The position numbers and the translations under genes are program-made. This document shows, piece by piece, positions 1-9,259 of a stretch of 32,091 bases of DNA. The number at the start of each line of letters is the position of its first letter. Position 1 is the stretch's first letter. This DNA is from Clostridia bacterium (GTDB taxonomy: Bacteria; Bacillota; Clostridia; Oscillospirales; Acutalibacteraceae): assembly GCA_017623235.1 (NCBI GenBank), contig JAGAPN010000038.1, positions 1 through 32,091 of the forward strand, read 5' to 3'. Below the pieces are notes generated by a model, which was not told the DNA's origin, ran no database searches, and was given only the letters and a program-made list of their open reading frames with translations.

Positions 1-1
1 C

Positions 2-718
2 CTTAACAACGGTAAATCCTCGGGCGGAAACCGTTGCACCCTCGGCTGTGGCTTCCGCGTCACCGGAGTTTACCAGCACCTTGGTACCGTTGCTGTAGGC
101 GGTTGTCGAAAGGTCGCCCGATACCGAGTAATCGGTAATGGTAAGGTCTTTTATATATGTGTGGAATTCTGCGAACTGCTTTGCCTTGGCTACGGCGGTA
201 TCTATCTGAGAATCAGACAGTCCGTAGAGACTTACGTAATCGGTGGTAAGCAGGTCGGAGGGGTGGTCACTCATAAAGCCGTAGTGGATGCTTTGGCCTG
301 CGGCAATATGCCTGAGCCAGAGGTCGTCACCCGAGTTTTTAATATTCAGCTCATAACCCGAGATTGAAACGTTGCCCTTGAGCAGCATCTGCAGGAAGGG
401 TACGTCGTAATCGAACAGGTGATGCCGGGAGGAGGATACGGGAAGGTCGGTAGCCTTATCCATATACTTCCACATATAATCATTGGGGGAAGAAAGCATA
501 AGCTTCTTTCCGCTTAAGATTTCGGCTGCCGACTGTGCCAGGGTGACGCCCAGGCTGCGCTGTGCGCCGCTGTCGTCGTAATCGCCCGGGAGTGTGCCCG
601 AGGCCTGGCCTAAATACAGGCCTGTTGCCGAATATTTGTCGGCAGAGGCCACTATTTTCTCGGCGGCCTCACCGTAAAGGGTGGGCTTGAGGAGATAATA
701 GGGGTCGGCATTGGGATT
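2..718 (-). pseudogene. In-frame continuation of the DUF5696 gene after the TAA; runs off the window
   Basis: I translated this stretch codon by codon in the frame of the upstream 492-residue product. It gives 239 sense codons with no stop, beginning NPNADPYYLLKP directly after the TAA at 719-721. It reads as normal DUF5696 C-terminal sequence, with segments such as GEAAEKIVASADKYSATGLYLG and, near the edge, GTKVLVNSGDAEATAEG. There is no frameshift: one TAA separates the two halves. The piece has no obvious start of its own. It is therefore either the dead tail of a nonsense-mutated gene, a sequencing or assembly error, or a readthrough product. The true C-terminus lies just outside the window. 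Confidence 0.8.
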
Positions 719-2197
719 TTAAAAGTTTGTATTAATCTTTTTGGGTAATATATCTGCGGCACCCAGGTCAAGCTCCTTAGTAATGCTGAAGAACCTTGAG
801 AAGCCGTTACCCGTGGAGTAGAACTTGTAGTAATCGGTGAAGAGGAAGAGGTCAATTCCCTTTTCCTCGGCATAGGCCTGCAGCTTCGCAAGGCCTTTCT
901 TGCCGCCTACTGCCTTAGCGGGCTTAAGGTCGGTTTGAGTCTTGCCGCCGAAGAAGCTTTCCGAATACTGCTTGACGCCAACGGTAAGCTCTCCTGCATC
1001 TGTCAGGCGGTCAAGCAACTGTTGTGCCTGGGTAAAGGTTGTAAGAGGCTCAACGCCGGTATACTGTAAGCCTGCAAAGGATTTTTGTTTATTTATGCCG
1101 CCGTAAAGGTCAACGTAAAGGGATGCGGTATCGCTTGTCTTTACCAGGCTTTCTTCCTTTATCAGCTTATCTCGCAGGGCGGTTGCCATACTGCCGATGG
1201 TGTGATTTTCACCCTGAAGGAAGGTGTATTCAACCGTAAACTCCTCTGCAGGAGAGGGATGCTTGGCAGCGTAGAGTACCAGGCCTGCGGTACCGAGAGA
1301 GCCGTTCATAACCGAGATGTTCTGGGTTTCACGGTAGATAGCATCGAAATAAACCGTGTTAAAGCCGGAACCAACACCGTTTATAGAAGCGTTTACCGTG
1401 GACTCTGCCCCGGCAGAGATGGCACGGGCAATAAATGCGCCGCTGTTCTTCTTCATACCGATAACGGGTATGTATATCTTTTCCTCACGGGAGGACTCAA
1501 TATCATTAGGCAGGGTTTCGTCCTTGCCGTATACTTTTTTTGTATAGGCCGACGCGCCAAGCTTTCCGTTATTGAAATTGATTACAGCGCCTGAGCCGTC
1601 GGGCACGAAGAGGAAGCCGTCGTCCTGCTCACCTGCAGTACCGAAGTAAGGCAGGAGGCTTATTGTAGAAATCTTGAACTCGTCCTCGGTGATACCGCTA
1701 TACAGGATGGATGCATAAAAGCTGCCGTCCTTTACGGTATAGGCAACGGGTACGGTAAAGCCCTCGTTAAAGGTGTACTCAACACGGAAGCCACCGTCGA
1801 TGCTATATATATTATATGTGTCCTTCCTGATGGAGGAGGCGTAGGAGTTGGTGGTAACCAATGCGGTAGCCTTACCGTAGGTAACCATAAGCTGTGAGAA
1901 TATGCCTGTTTTATTGGCTCCCGCAGCATAGGAGTCCTCGTAAGAGGTATCGGGGTTTGAGCTCCACACCCTGCCGCTGGCATTTTCGGTAATGCTGACG
2001 GCACAGGTTGCGGGGTCAAGGGTTAAGGTAAGCTTACCGTCGGTAGCGGTAAGGGGGGCATCCTTAGAGCAAAGGGTGCCCTTTTCGTATGTGGGGCCGC
2101 CGGTAGTATCGGTTGACGAGCCGCCCGAAGAACAGCCTGCCAGGGTAAACACCAGGCAAAGGGCAGTAACAAGTGATAAAAGTTTAATTGATTTCAT
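719..2197 (-). CDS. DUF5696-family lipoprotein, N-terminal part, ended by an in-frame TAA
   Basis: Last visible gene of the importer operon. The product starts with a lipoprotein signal (positive start, hydrophobic core, LAGC with Cys22) and a Gly/Ser/Thr linker, so it should be anchored outside the membrane. The sequence resembles the DUF5696 family, recognised from memory: an N-terminal domain opening with a 'TDGKLTLTLDP...VWSSNP' type segment and a later barrel-like half. I infer a glycan-active or glycan-binding role beside the importer; the function of the family is not established. The product is 492 residues here, but family members are usually longer, and the same frame continues past the stop to the window edge. 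ATG 2197 follows a GGGGGTG ribosome site, 12 bp after the preceding gene. Family assignment is fairly sure, function is not. Confidence 0.8.
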   Translation of the reverse strand: MKSIKLLSLVTALCLVFTLAGCSSGGSSTDTTGGPTYEKGTLCSKDAPLTATDGKLTLTLDPATCAVSITENASGRVWSSNPDTSYEDSYAAGANKTGIFSQLMVTYGKATALVTTNSYASSIRKDTYNIYSIDGGFRVEYTFNEGFTVPVAYTVKDGSFYASILYSGITEDEFKISTISLLPYFGTAGEQDDGFLFVPDGSGAVINFNNGKLGASAYTKKVYGKDETLPNDIESSREEKIYIPVIGMKKNSGAFIARAISAGAESTVNASINGVGSGFNTVYFDAIYRETQNISVMNGSLGTAGLVLYAAKHPSPAEEFTVEYTFLQGENHTIGSMATALRDKLIKEESLVKTSDTASLYVDLYGGINKQKSFAGLQYTGVEPLTTFTQAQQLLDRLTDAGELTVGVKQYSESFFGGKTQTDLKPAKAVGGKKGLAKLQAYAEEKGIDLFLFTDYYKFYSTGNGFSRFFSITKELDLGAADILPKKINTNF

Positions 2198-2209
2198 TAC
2201 TGCACCCCC

Positions 2210-4285
2210 TTAAAAGCCCACGTTAAAGCGGTAGAACGCCTCTTCAATAACGCTGGTTGCAAACTCAGATATCTGCATAATAAGGTTGAAGAAGAGGAAT
2301 ATAACAAACAACATTATCAGCACGCCGACTAAGGAAGCAAGCATAGAGAAGATGTTGCGCTTGAAGGAATACTGATGCAGCTCGCCGTTACCTATTAATA
2401 TAAGGAATACCGAGTAGATAGCGCCGAAGATGCCGATATAGTAGATGAAGAAGTTTTCATCCTGTGTGAGAAGGTTGGACAGGATAACCTCTATAACGCC
2501 TGCCACCAGCATGGGAACCAGGCCGTAGCCAAAGTGAATCCACACGTTTTTAAGGGTTCCCTTACCTTCAAAGAAGGTGGAAAGCAGCCAGTTGGAAAGG
2601 CAAAGCATAGCAGAAAGACCAACGGTGGTAGCCAGCAGGGCGATTATGCTGAAATCCTGAGGCTCATTCTGATTGAAGATGAAGCCTTTATAATTGAACT
2701 TTACGGCCTCAAGCAAAAACCAGAGGAATACCAGCACGGTGGATATTGTAACGCTTCCCTTATGGTTGTAACGCATCTCGGCAAAACCGTCGAAGGGATG
2801 TATCTGGGTATAGAATAGATACGCCAGCTTGCCACGCTTATCAAGGGGCGGCTTTTCGGTTTTGGGATGCTTTTTACGGTATACCTTGAAGGCGATTACT
2901 GCCAGCACAGCCAACACCATAATAACCGTCATAGCTATGGGGAAAACGTCACGCATTACCTGAGAACGGTAGCGCTGGTATGCTGCGGAATAATCTGCAC
3001 GGGAATAACCCATTTTAAAATAATCCATAGCGCCCTTGTAGTCCTTCTTAAGCTGAAGGGCTTTTCCGATACCGATATATGCGGCCTCGTAGTTTCCGGC
3101 GGCATCAAGTACGTTCTGCCAGGGCTGAATAGATTCCTCAAACAGGCCCTTTTGATAAAGCAGATAACCGTTTCTTACGTCAAGGCCGAATCGGGTGGGC
3201 TGCATTACGGTAATTGCGTTGGTAACAGAATCTGCAACAACGATTTCCTTATCGATAGAGATTATCTGGCTGTTGTCGCTGAAGGTACCTACTGCGCTAC
3301 CCTGTCCTGCGAAGATGTAAAGAAGTTCTCCCTCGGAGGAATACTGCATAAGGCGGTTCCAGGTCTTGTCGGCAACGGTGATGAAGCCATCCTCATCAAC
3401 TGTCACGGCGTTAAAGCTGGTGCTGTAGCCCTTAAGATTGTAGCTACCCAGGTTGAAATCACCGTATTTTTCACCCTCCAAAACATTGGAGCCGTTACTG
3501 TTAAGCTTAACAATATATTCGTTTTTAGCTGAGGACGAACCGCTGGTTACAAAGAGGAAGCCCAGCTCGTCAATGGTCATATTGCTGTACTCAGTGGGCA
3601 GGTAGCGGACCGAGTTAGCAATCTGCTCGTCACTCATAAAGTTACGCCACATCATATCAAGCAGAACGGCGGCGGTGGCCTGAACCTGCTTGGAGCCGAA
3701 GTAAGAAACGAACTCACCATCGGCCGTGAAGCGGAGGATACCACGATACTCACCCTGGGACAGCACGTAGAGCCTGCCCAGATAGTCGGTAAGCACCTTG
3801 TAAGGGGTAAATTCACTGGTGAGGGAGGCCTCGTTGTTGGGACCGCCGTATTCACCTATTACCTCGCCCTCCATAGTGGCACGGACAACAAGCTTTTTAC
3901 CCGAATCTGCAAAAAGTATGGTACCGTCAACGTCTATCCATATACTTTCGGGTATTCCCAGCTGATAGGGCTCTCCGTTTTTTGTGAGGTATATATACCT
4001 ATTAAAGGTATAGTCCTTGTTGAGCACCGTGACGGTGGCTTCGCTTTCGGAGTTAAGTACGTAAATGTATCCGTCCTTATGTACCAGGTCGGCAGGCTTA
4101 TTAAAGCCTGTATTTTCACCGTAGAGTACGGTGGTGACGCTGTACGGGTCGGGAACGGCTACTGCGTTTTGATTATGGTCATAGGTATAGGCTTTACCTG
4201 TACCCTCCTCTGCCGCGGCAGGCAGAGAGAAGGCCGTAAATATAAACACTATGAGCAAAAGAATTGTCAGTAATCTTTTTTTCAC
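2210..4285 (-). CDS. NHL-repeat / TPR / Yip1-domain membrane protein
   Basis: The 691-residue product has a signal peptide at about 1-25. Residues 50-360 form NHL-type beta-propeller repeats, with recurrent segments such as GIPESIWIDVDGTILFADS and FNAVTVDEDGFITVADK. A short TPR-like helical stretch follows at about 370-440 (GYLLYQKGLFEES, AAYIGIGKALQLKKDY). After a membrane helix near 448-468 comes a Yip1-type multi-helix membrane domain at about 490-690. Topology is inferred as propeller and TPR outside, Yip1 domain in the membrane. It is co-directional with the two permeases and 32 bp from the nearer one, so it probably serves the importer as receptor, scaffold or assembly factor; this is inference. 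The start is GTG 4285, with a GAGAG-like ribosome site 8 nt upstream. Domain reading is good, function unknown. Confidence 0.8.
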   Translation of the reverse strand: MKKRLLTILLLIVFIFTAFSLPAAAEEGTGKAYTYDHNQNAVAVPDPYSVTTVLYGENTGFNKPADLVHKDGYIYVLNSESEATVTVLNKDYTFNRYIYLTKNGEPYQLGIPESIWIDVDGTILFADSGKKLVVRATMEGEVIGEYGGPNNEASLTSEFTPYKVLTDYLGRLYVLSQGEYRGILRFTADGEFVSYFGSKQVQATAAVLLDMMWRNFMSDEQIANSVRYLPTEYSNMTIDELGFLFVTSGSSSAKNEYIVKLNSNGSNVLEGEKYGDFNLGSYNLKGYSTSFNAVTVDEDGFITVADKTWNRLMQYSSEGELLYIFAGQGSAVGTFSDNSQIISIDKEIVVADSVTNAITVMQPTRFGLDVRNGYLLYQKGLFEESIQPWQNVLDAAGNYEAAYIGIGKALQLKKDYKGAMDYFKMGYSRADYSAAYQRYRSQVMRDVFPIAMTVIMVLAVLAVIAFKVYRKKHPKTEKPPLDKRGKLAYLFYTQIHPFDGFAEMRYNHKGSVTISTVLVFLWFLLEAVKFNYKGFIFNQNEPQDFSIIALLATTVGLSAMLCLSNWLLSTFFEGKGTLKNVWIHFGYGLVPMLVAGVIEVILSNLLTQDENFFIYYIGIFGAIYSVFLILIGNGELHQYSFKRNIFSMLASLVGVLIMLFVIFLFFNLIMQISEFATSVIEEAFYRFNVGF

Positions 4286-4317
4286 CTTTTTTACTCTCTT
4301 TCCTAAACTGCGGACAA

Positions 4318-5205
4318 TTAGTCTTTGATTCCCGAGTTTACCATTGTTTCCATTACGTTACTTTGAGATATTACAAACACTAATATCGGGGGGATAAGCA
4401 GGATAAGGGATGCGGCCGAACCTGCGCCCGCTCTGGATATACCTGCGCTGGTAATCTGCGAAAGAGCGGTTACCAGAGGTTTCAGGGCCTCGTCGTATAT
4501 AAGGTCGCTTCCGTTAATGTTCCAAACGCTTTGGAACTGGAAGATGATCATTGTGGCAACAACCGGCTTGATGTTGGGGATAACAAGCTGTGCGAGAATC
4601 CTGTACTCCCCTGCTCCGTCAAGCTTGCCCGACTCCAATATTTCTGTGGGGAAGGAGTGAAGGTTCTGAACACAGAGGAAAACGCCAAGGGTGGTTGCCA
4701 GAGAGGGCAGGAACATTGCCCAATAGGTATCGATCATATGCATCATAGCCAGGATTATGTAGCGGGCTATGCAGGTAACTGCGGCGGTAAACATAAGGGC
4801 GGTTACTATAACGCTGTTTATAGGGCCGCGACCGGGAAAATCGTGCTTTGCCAGGGGGTAAGCCGCCATACAGGCGATAACCACGTAAACTATAGTAGAG
4901 CCGAAGCTTATAAGCACGGTATTGAAAAGATACCTTTCAAAAGGCACCCACATTGAAGACATAACCTGTACCATTTGCACGAAGTTGTCTGTGGTGGGGT
5001 TTTGTACGAAAAAGCGGGGCGGGAAAAGGAAGAACTCTTCCATAGGCTTAAAGGCCGAAACTACCGCATATACCAGCGGTAGTGCCATAAAAGCGCCCAG
5101 AAGGAAAAGGAACGCACCCAGCAAAATGGTAGTTGGCAGCGAGCGGTTTATACGCTTACTCTTTTTAGTCTTTATCTTTTTAGGTTGTGCTGCAGCAGCG
5201 GGCAT
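4318..5205 (-). CDS. Carbohydrate ABC transporter permease, MalG type
   Basis: The product is a 295-residue inner-membrane permease of the binding-protein-dependent sugar importer class. A basic cytoplasmic tail rich in Lys (about 7-20) precedes six predicted membrane helices. The cytoplasmic coupling loop is visible near residue 190 as ESGKLDGAGEYRILAQLVIP, matching the EAA motif that contacts the ATPase. It would pair with the MalF-type permease encoded immediately upstream (14 bp gap). ATG 5205 has GGGAGG 8 nt upstream; an overlapping ATG just upstream is out of frame. No ATPase gene is in the operon, so a shared MsmK/MalK-like ATPase elsewhere in the genome is expected. Class assignment is firm; the substrate is not readable. 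Confidence 0.93.
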   Translation of the reverse strand: MPAAAAQPKKIKTKKSKRINRSLPTTILLGAFLFLLGAFMALPLVYAVVSAFKPMEEFFLFPPRFFVQNPTTDNFVQMVQVMSSMWVPFERYLFNTVLISFGSTIVYVVIACMAAYPLAKHDFPGRGPINSVIVTALMFTAAVTCIARYIILAMMHMIDTYWAMFLPSLATTLGVFLCVQNLHSFPTEILESGKLDGAGEYRILAQLVIPNIKPVVATMIIFQFQSVWNINGSDLIYDEALKPLVTALSQITSAGISRAGAGSAASLILLIPPILVFVISQSNVMETMVNSGIKD

Positions 5206-5219
5206 TCATTTTCCCTCCC

Positions 5220-6125
5220 TTACTTAAGAATCTTAAAGATGAGCTTCTTTGAGGCATATACCATAATAAACAGTATTACGGAGATTGCCGAGGCATAGCC
5301 CATTTCGTATCTGACCGTTCCGTAGTCGGTCATATGGTTGATAATTGTCAGGGTAGAGTACTGTACCGAGTTATATCCACCCGAAAGAGCCTGGGTAATA
5401 TCACCTACAGAGAAGGCACCGGATATCTGCATTACTGCACCGAAAAGAAGCATATCCTTCATATTAGGCAGGGTTATATACCAAAGCTCCTGAAAACGGT
5501 TTTTAACGCCGTCGACGGCAGCCGCCTCGTACTGCGAAGCGTCTACCGACTGAAGACCCGCTATGAATGCCAGGAAGGAAACACCCAGCGACAGCCACAG
5601 CTGAACTATAATAATAATTGTGAGGTTGTACTGAGGATCGGTGAACCAAAGAACAGGTTCATCAAGTATTCCCCAGGAGATAAGCAGACCGTTTACAAGG
5701 CCGTAGCTGTCGTTGCTGAACATATACTGCCAAATGAAATATGCGTTACCCGAAACCGAGGGAGCATAAAACAGTATGGTCATAAACACACGAAGCTTTG
5801 TGGGCATTTCGTTAATAAGCCAGGCAAAGAAGAATGCGAATATGTAGCTTAAGGGGCCCGTAAGTACTGCAAAAATAAGGGTGTTTTTAAGGGCGGTGAG
5901 AAAAACGTCATCCTCGAAGAAAAGGCGGCGATAATTCATCCAGTTGGTGAATGTGGGCACCTCAAGCATATTGAAGTTTGTAAAGCTTAAAACCACCGCA
6001 CAGATTATGGGGATAAGGGTAAAAACACAGAAAACGATAAGGAAAGGAAGCAACATAGAATAGCTTACTGCGTATTCCTTAACGGCTCTTGGGGTATATG
6101 AGTATTTTTTGGATTTTAAAGCCAT
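5220..6125 (-). CDS. Sugar ABC transporter permease, MalF type
   Basis: The product is a 301-residue permease with about six membrane helices; the first (about 20-42) begins after a short basic N-terminus. The EAA coupling loop is clear at about 201-224 (YEAAAVDGVKNRFQELWYIT then LPNM). It forms the heterodimeric channel with the MalG-type partner downstream. ATG 6125 is preceded by AAAGGAGG with a 9-nt spacer. It lies 15 bp from the solute-binding protein gene, which fits a single transcript in the order binding protein, MalF, MalG, NHL-Yip1, DUF5696. Confident family call. Confidence 0.94.
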   Translation of the reverse strand: MALKSKKYSYTPRAVKEYAVSYSMLLPFLIVFCVFTLIPIICAVVLSFTNFNMLEVPTFTNWMNYRRLFFEDDVFLTALKNTLIFAVLTGPLSYIFAFFFAWLINEMPTKLRVFMTILFYAPSVSGNAYFIWQYMFSNDSYGLVNGLLISWGILDEPVLWFTDPQYNLTIIIIVQLWLSLGVSFLAFIAGLQSVDASQYEAAAVDGVKNRFQELWYITLPNMKDMLLFGAVMQISGAFSVGDITQALSGGYNSVQYSTLTIINHMTDYGTVRYEMGYASAISVILFIMVYASKKLIFKILK

Positions 6126-6140
6126 TATTTTTTGCCTCCT

Positions 6141-8957
6141 TTACTTAATGTGTTTGGTGGGATCGAAGTTGAACTCTTCACGCTTACGCTCAAGCTCAAA
6201 ATTTATTTCCTCGTTCCAATAAAGCAGCGACTCTCTGGGGTTTGTGCTGTCAAGAACGGTGGAAACGAAAGCGTTGGAAATTGCACGGCCTGTAAAGTAG
6301 CTTCCGGGAAGGTTGGGCAGGCAGGTAACGGTTGAACGCTGCTTTTCAAGCAGGGCCAGCTGTTTGGCACCCCAGGAAAGCTGTGTCATAGCTTCCATAT
6401 TAGAGGGGTTATATCGGCCTGCGGCACCCAGAATAGACTCGATATCGGCGCCGTAACGACCCTGTACGTCTGCTGAAACAAACCACTTGAGGAAGTTCCA
6501 GGCATTTTGCGGGTCAGCACTGTTTTTGGTGATAACTGCGGCGGTAGCGCCCATTATCTGTGTATTGTTTATGGTGCCGTCTTCTCTGCGGACACCGGGA
6601 ATACAAACCATTTCCCACACGCCGTTAAGCTCAGGCGCTGCCAGCTTCAAGGTGTTGTAGGACAAATAGGAGGTTATTGCCAGAGGCATCTCTCCTGTGC
6701 GGAAACGGTTCATAAAATCATAAGATTGGGGTAGGTCGTAGTCTTTATAGAAATCTACCGCAACCTTAAAGGACTCGTAGGCAACCTGGGTATCAAGGGC
6801 GGCCGACAGATAATCGTCGCTGTAAATATCTCCGCCATATTGATAAAGCAGAGTTTTAAAGAGGGTGCAATCGGTAAGTACACCTATACCGGCCTGCATA
6901 TTGTTTGCCTGGAGCACAGGCAATACGTAGAGGATGAGGTCTTCCCAGGTTTCGGGAAGCTGGATACCATACTCTTCGAAGATATCGGTACGGTAGAACA
7001 TCATTTCGTAGCCCTGGGTAACCGGAATACCGTAGTAGCCACCCTCATACTCGAAAGGAATCATACTACCGTCGCAGAACCAGGATGTAACCTCTTCAAA
7101 ATCATCGAACTGTGAAAGGTCAATAAGCGCGTTACGCATTGCGTAGTTAACCGGGTCGGTTTCTCCTCTGTCAAGTGCCACGTCGGGGCCTCGACCTGCC
7201 AGGATAGCCTCTATAAGGCCACCGCTTACCAGCTCAACGCTGACGGCGGTGTTGTAGGTGGGAGTAAATGTATCCTCAACCATATTTTTAAGAAGCTGAG
7301 CCTGGTCACGACCGGTGGATACCCAAACGTGAAGCAGCTTTTCTGCCGAACCCTCTTCACCCGAATCCATAGAGCTGTAGTTGGTTACAAAGGAGGCAAA
7401 GAAACGCTTTGTGCGGTATACGATACCCTCAAAGAAGCCAGCCTTTTCTTTGGGCTTTTCGCCGTCTTCACCCACAAGGGCGATAACATCTATCTCAAGG
7501 GGCTGCTCACGCAGCTTGTTGGCCCAGGTACCAAGGGAGCTGATATTGGACTTAAAGCGGTTGAGGCGGGAGCTCTTGGTGATGGAGGCCGGTTCATCCA
7601 GCATATCCTCCATTTGCACCATAATCTGCTTTAAGGTTACAGTTTCATTACCTTCGGTTTTTCCGCCGCTTGTTATGTAATCAAGTACAGCCTGGGTATC
7701 CTTAAGATACTGCTTCAGGTTGGGAATAAGATCGGGAATTTCCTTATCAAGGGCGTAATCACGATAAATATCGGGGTTGGTGCCTGTAATGGTAATTATC
7801 TTTCTGTAAAGGGTGTTAAGATTATAAATAAGGTCCTCAAGGTCACCCAGAATGTTGGAGTTGTCGCCAAGAACAGCCTCAAGCGCGATATCGTTTTCAC
7901 CCTTTTCCAGGTAAACGTATTTGCCGTCAAGGTCGTTCAGCTGCCAGTTGATATCGTAATCAAATGCGATATCCTCAGCCTCCTTAAAGGGAACCTGCCC
8001 ATTTATACGGAGGAGTCTGTGGGTGGAGATACCGTTGTAGTAGGTCTGTCTGAAACGGATAACCAGCTGATAAAGTCCGCTTTCAGGAACCTCTACCTTC
8101 CAAGTGGCGGTGTCTCCTACGTAGCGCCAGTTGGTGCCGCCCAGGGTGTTAAGTTTTATGTAGCTGTAGTCCGAGGGGAAGGTAGCCGCATCGGACATAT
8201 CGTTGGCCGCTATAAGCGAGCGTGAATTTACGGTTGCAAAATTCTCTGCCTGGATATTAACGGTCTCGCCCTTGTATTTTGTAGCAGAGCTGTGATTTTT
8301 AAGGTAGGTCTCGTAATCAGGTGCAGGAGAGTAACTACCGCAAAGGAAAATATTTTTGATTTTGAAGGCATCGCTGGTATTTGTCAGGGTTACTGTGTGC
8401 TGACCTTCGGAAAAATAAATCTCAAAGGGATAGGGCGTGTGACCCTCAGCATCGGATGCCATAACCGACTGCCAACTAAGGTCCTCAATAAGGGTGGGAC
8501 GTCTGTCGTTTTTTCCCTCGATATAGGAAACAACGTCGGGGTCGTTCTTCCAAAGTCTGGCAAGTACGATATTAGAAAGCTCGTCAAAGGGAACCTCGCC
8601 GTCTATGGCGATATCCAGCTCAATAGAGTTCTTTGATTCGTTTTGAGCCAGATAGTCGAAGCCTATTCTGTAAGCGCCGGCCTTAGCAACGTCAAAGTTA
8701 AGATTAATAAGCTGGTCCTTCTCCAAGGTAATCTCTTCAGCCTGAAGGGTGATATCTTCCTTGGCGGGAGTAAGACTAACGGTATCCTTATAGGTATCAT
8801 AATCCGTACCGAGGAAGGAGGAAACCGAGCCGGTGGTTTCCCCTGCCGTGGGGGTTGCAGCCGTAGGCTGAGCAGACGCCACCGCCGCTGTGGTAGCCAC
8901 CATCAGCAGGGCCAGCAATGAAGCTATACTCTTTTTAACAAGTTTTCTCATTTTCAT
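6141..8957 (-). CDS. Large secreted solute-binding protein with N-terminal carbohydrate-binding-like modules
   Basis: At up to 938 residues this is about twice a normal sugar-binding protein. Residues 1-30 are a signal peptide ending ASA|QP with no lipobox cysteine. Two beta-sandwich modules resembling CBM35/CBM6-type domains follow at about 65-210 and 230-385 (second with IQAENFATVN, WRYVGDTATWKVEVPESGLYQLVIR). A helical linker spans about 390-530. The extracellular solute-binding domain of family 1 is at about 540-925 (GRGPDVALDRGETDP, YGIPVTQGYEMMFYRTD, PQNAWNFLKWF). It is the first gene of the importer operon. The start may be ATG 8957 or ATG 8951: GGAG sits 7 nt before 8951, AGGAG 11 nt before 8957. 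How it is retained at the cell surface without a lipid anchor is unclear. Family is firm; the ligand is inferred to be an oligosaccharide. Confidence 0.92.
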   Translation of the reverse strand: MKMRKLVKKSIASLLALLMVATTAAVASAQPTAATPTAGETTGSVSSFLGTDYDTYKDTVSLTPAKEDITLQAEEITLEKDQLINLNFDVAKAGAYRIGFDYLAQNESKNSIELDIAIDGEVPFDELSNIVLARLWKNDPDVVSYIEGKNDRRPTLIEDLSWQSVMASDAEGHTPYPFEIYFSEGQHTVTLTNTSDAFKIKNIFLCGSYSPAPDYETYLKNHSSATKYKGETVNIQAENFATVNSRSLIAANDMSDAATFPSDYSYIKLNTLGGTNWRYVGDTATWKVEVPESGLYQLVIRFRQTYYNGISTHRLLRINGQVPFKEAEDIAFDYDINWQLNDLDGKYVYLEKGENDIALEAVLGDNSNILGDLEDLIYNLNTLYRKIITITGTNPDIYRDYALDKEIPDLIPNLKQYLKDTQAVLDYITSGGKTEGNETVTLKQIMVQMEDMLDEPASITKSSRLNRFKSNISSLGTWANKLREQPLEIDVIALVGEDGEKPKEKAGFFEGIVYRTKRFFASFVTNYSSMDSGEEGSAEKLLHVWVSTGRDQAQLLKNMVEDTFTPTYNTAVSVELVSGGLIEAILAGRGPDVALDRGETDPVNYAMRNALIDLSQFDDFEEVTSWFCDGSMIPFEYEGGYYGIPVTQGYEMMFYRTDIFEEYGIQLPETWEDLILYVLPVLQANNMQAGIGVLTDCTLFKTLLYQYGGDIYSDDYLSAALDTQVAYESFKVAVDFYKDYDLPQSYDFMNRFRTGEMPLAITSYLSYNTLKLAAPELNGVWEMVCIPGVRREDGTINNTQIMGATAAVITKNSADPQNAWNFLKWFVSADVQGRYGADIESILGAAGRYNPSNMEAMTQLSWGAKQLALLEKQRSTVTCLPNLPGSYFTGRAISNAFVSTVLDSTNPRESLLYWNEEINFELERKREEFNFDPTKHIK

Positions 8958-8999
8958 TCTCCAGTCAGCTCCTGAAAGAGTCTTTTAGAAATTAGTTGG

Positions 9000-9028
9000 T
9001 TGACAGTTTGTGATTTGTCAAATATAAT
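9000..9028 (+). promoter_or_regulatory. Perfect consensus sigma-A promoter with an internal inverted repeat
   Basis: TTGACA at 9000-9005 and TATAAT at 9023-9028 are separated by exactly 17 bp, a full consensus match. The predicted start of transcription is near 9035, about 29 nt before ATG 9064. TTGACA and TGTCAA (9016-9021) form an inverted repeat with a 10-bp centre. The right arm is itself a minus-strand TTGACA that could serve the divergent importer operon, with a poor -10 (ACTAAT) 19 bp further. A regulator bound here could affect both directions. Confidence 0.75.
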
Positions 9029-9063
9029 GAACTCAAATTCAAAAAGAAGTTGAGGTGTCAATT

Positions 9064-9240
9064 ATGACCAAAAAGCAAATCGCGATTATTGCCGCTATTG
9101 CGGCGGCCGTTATACTGACCGTGGTGCTTGTGCTGTGTCTTGGCGGCAAGGACGGCGGTAACACCGACCCTGTAGATTCATCATCCCAAAGCTCGTCTGA
9201 TGACGGCAACTGGACCTCCCTTTACGACACTACAAAATAG
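9064..9240 (+). CDS. 58-residue single-pass membrane protein
   Basis: This small gene has an excellent upstream context: a perfect consensus promoter, a GAGGTG ribosome site at 9052-9057 with a 6-nt spacer, and a good terminator after the stop. An in-frame GTG at 9055 overlaps the ribosome site, so ATG 9064 is preferred. The product starts MTKKQ, has one Ala/Ile/Val/Leu membrane helix at about 6-27, then LCLGGKDGG and a Ser/Asp-rich polar tail ending NWTSLYDTTK. The cysteine after the helix is not in a lipobox (Leu at -1). I do not recognise the family. Its place between the importer operon and an AraC gene suggests a membrane accessory or signalling part, but that is only context. Confidence 0.7.
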   Translation: MTKKQIAIIAAIAAAVILTVVLVLCLGGKDGGNTDPVDSSSQSSSDDGNWTSLYDTTK

Positions 9241-9259
9241 CCATATAAAATCAGTTTTT

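Noticed and set aside
652..891. 79-codon minus-strand frame spanning the DUF5696 stop
   Set aside because: It is an out-of-frame shadow rich in Ser/Pro/Thr. The real frame continues directly across the TAA without any shift.
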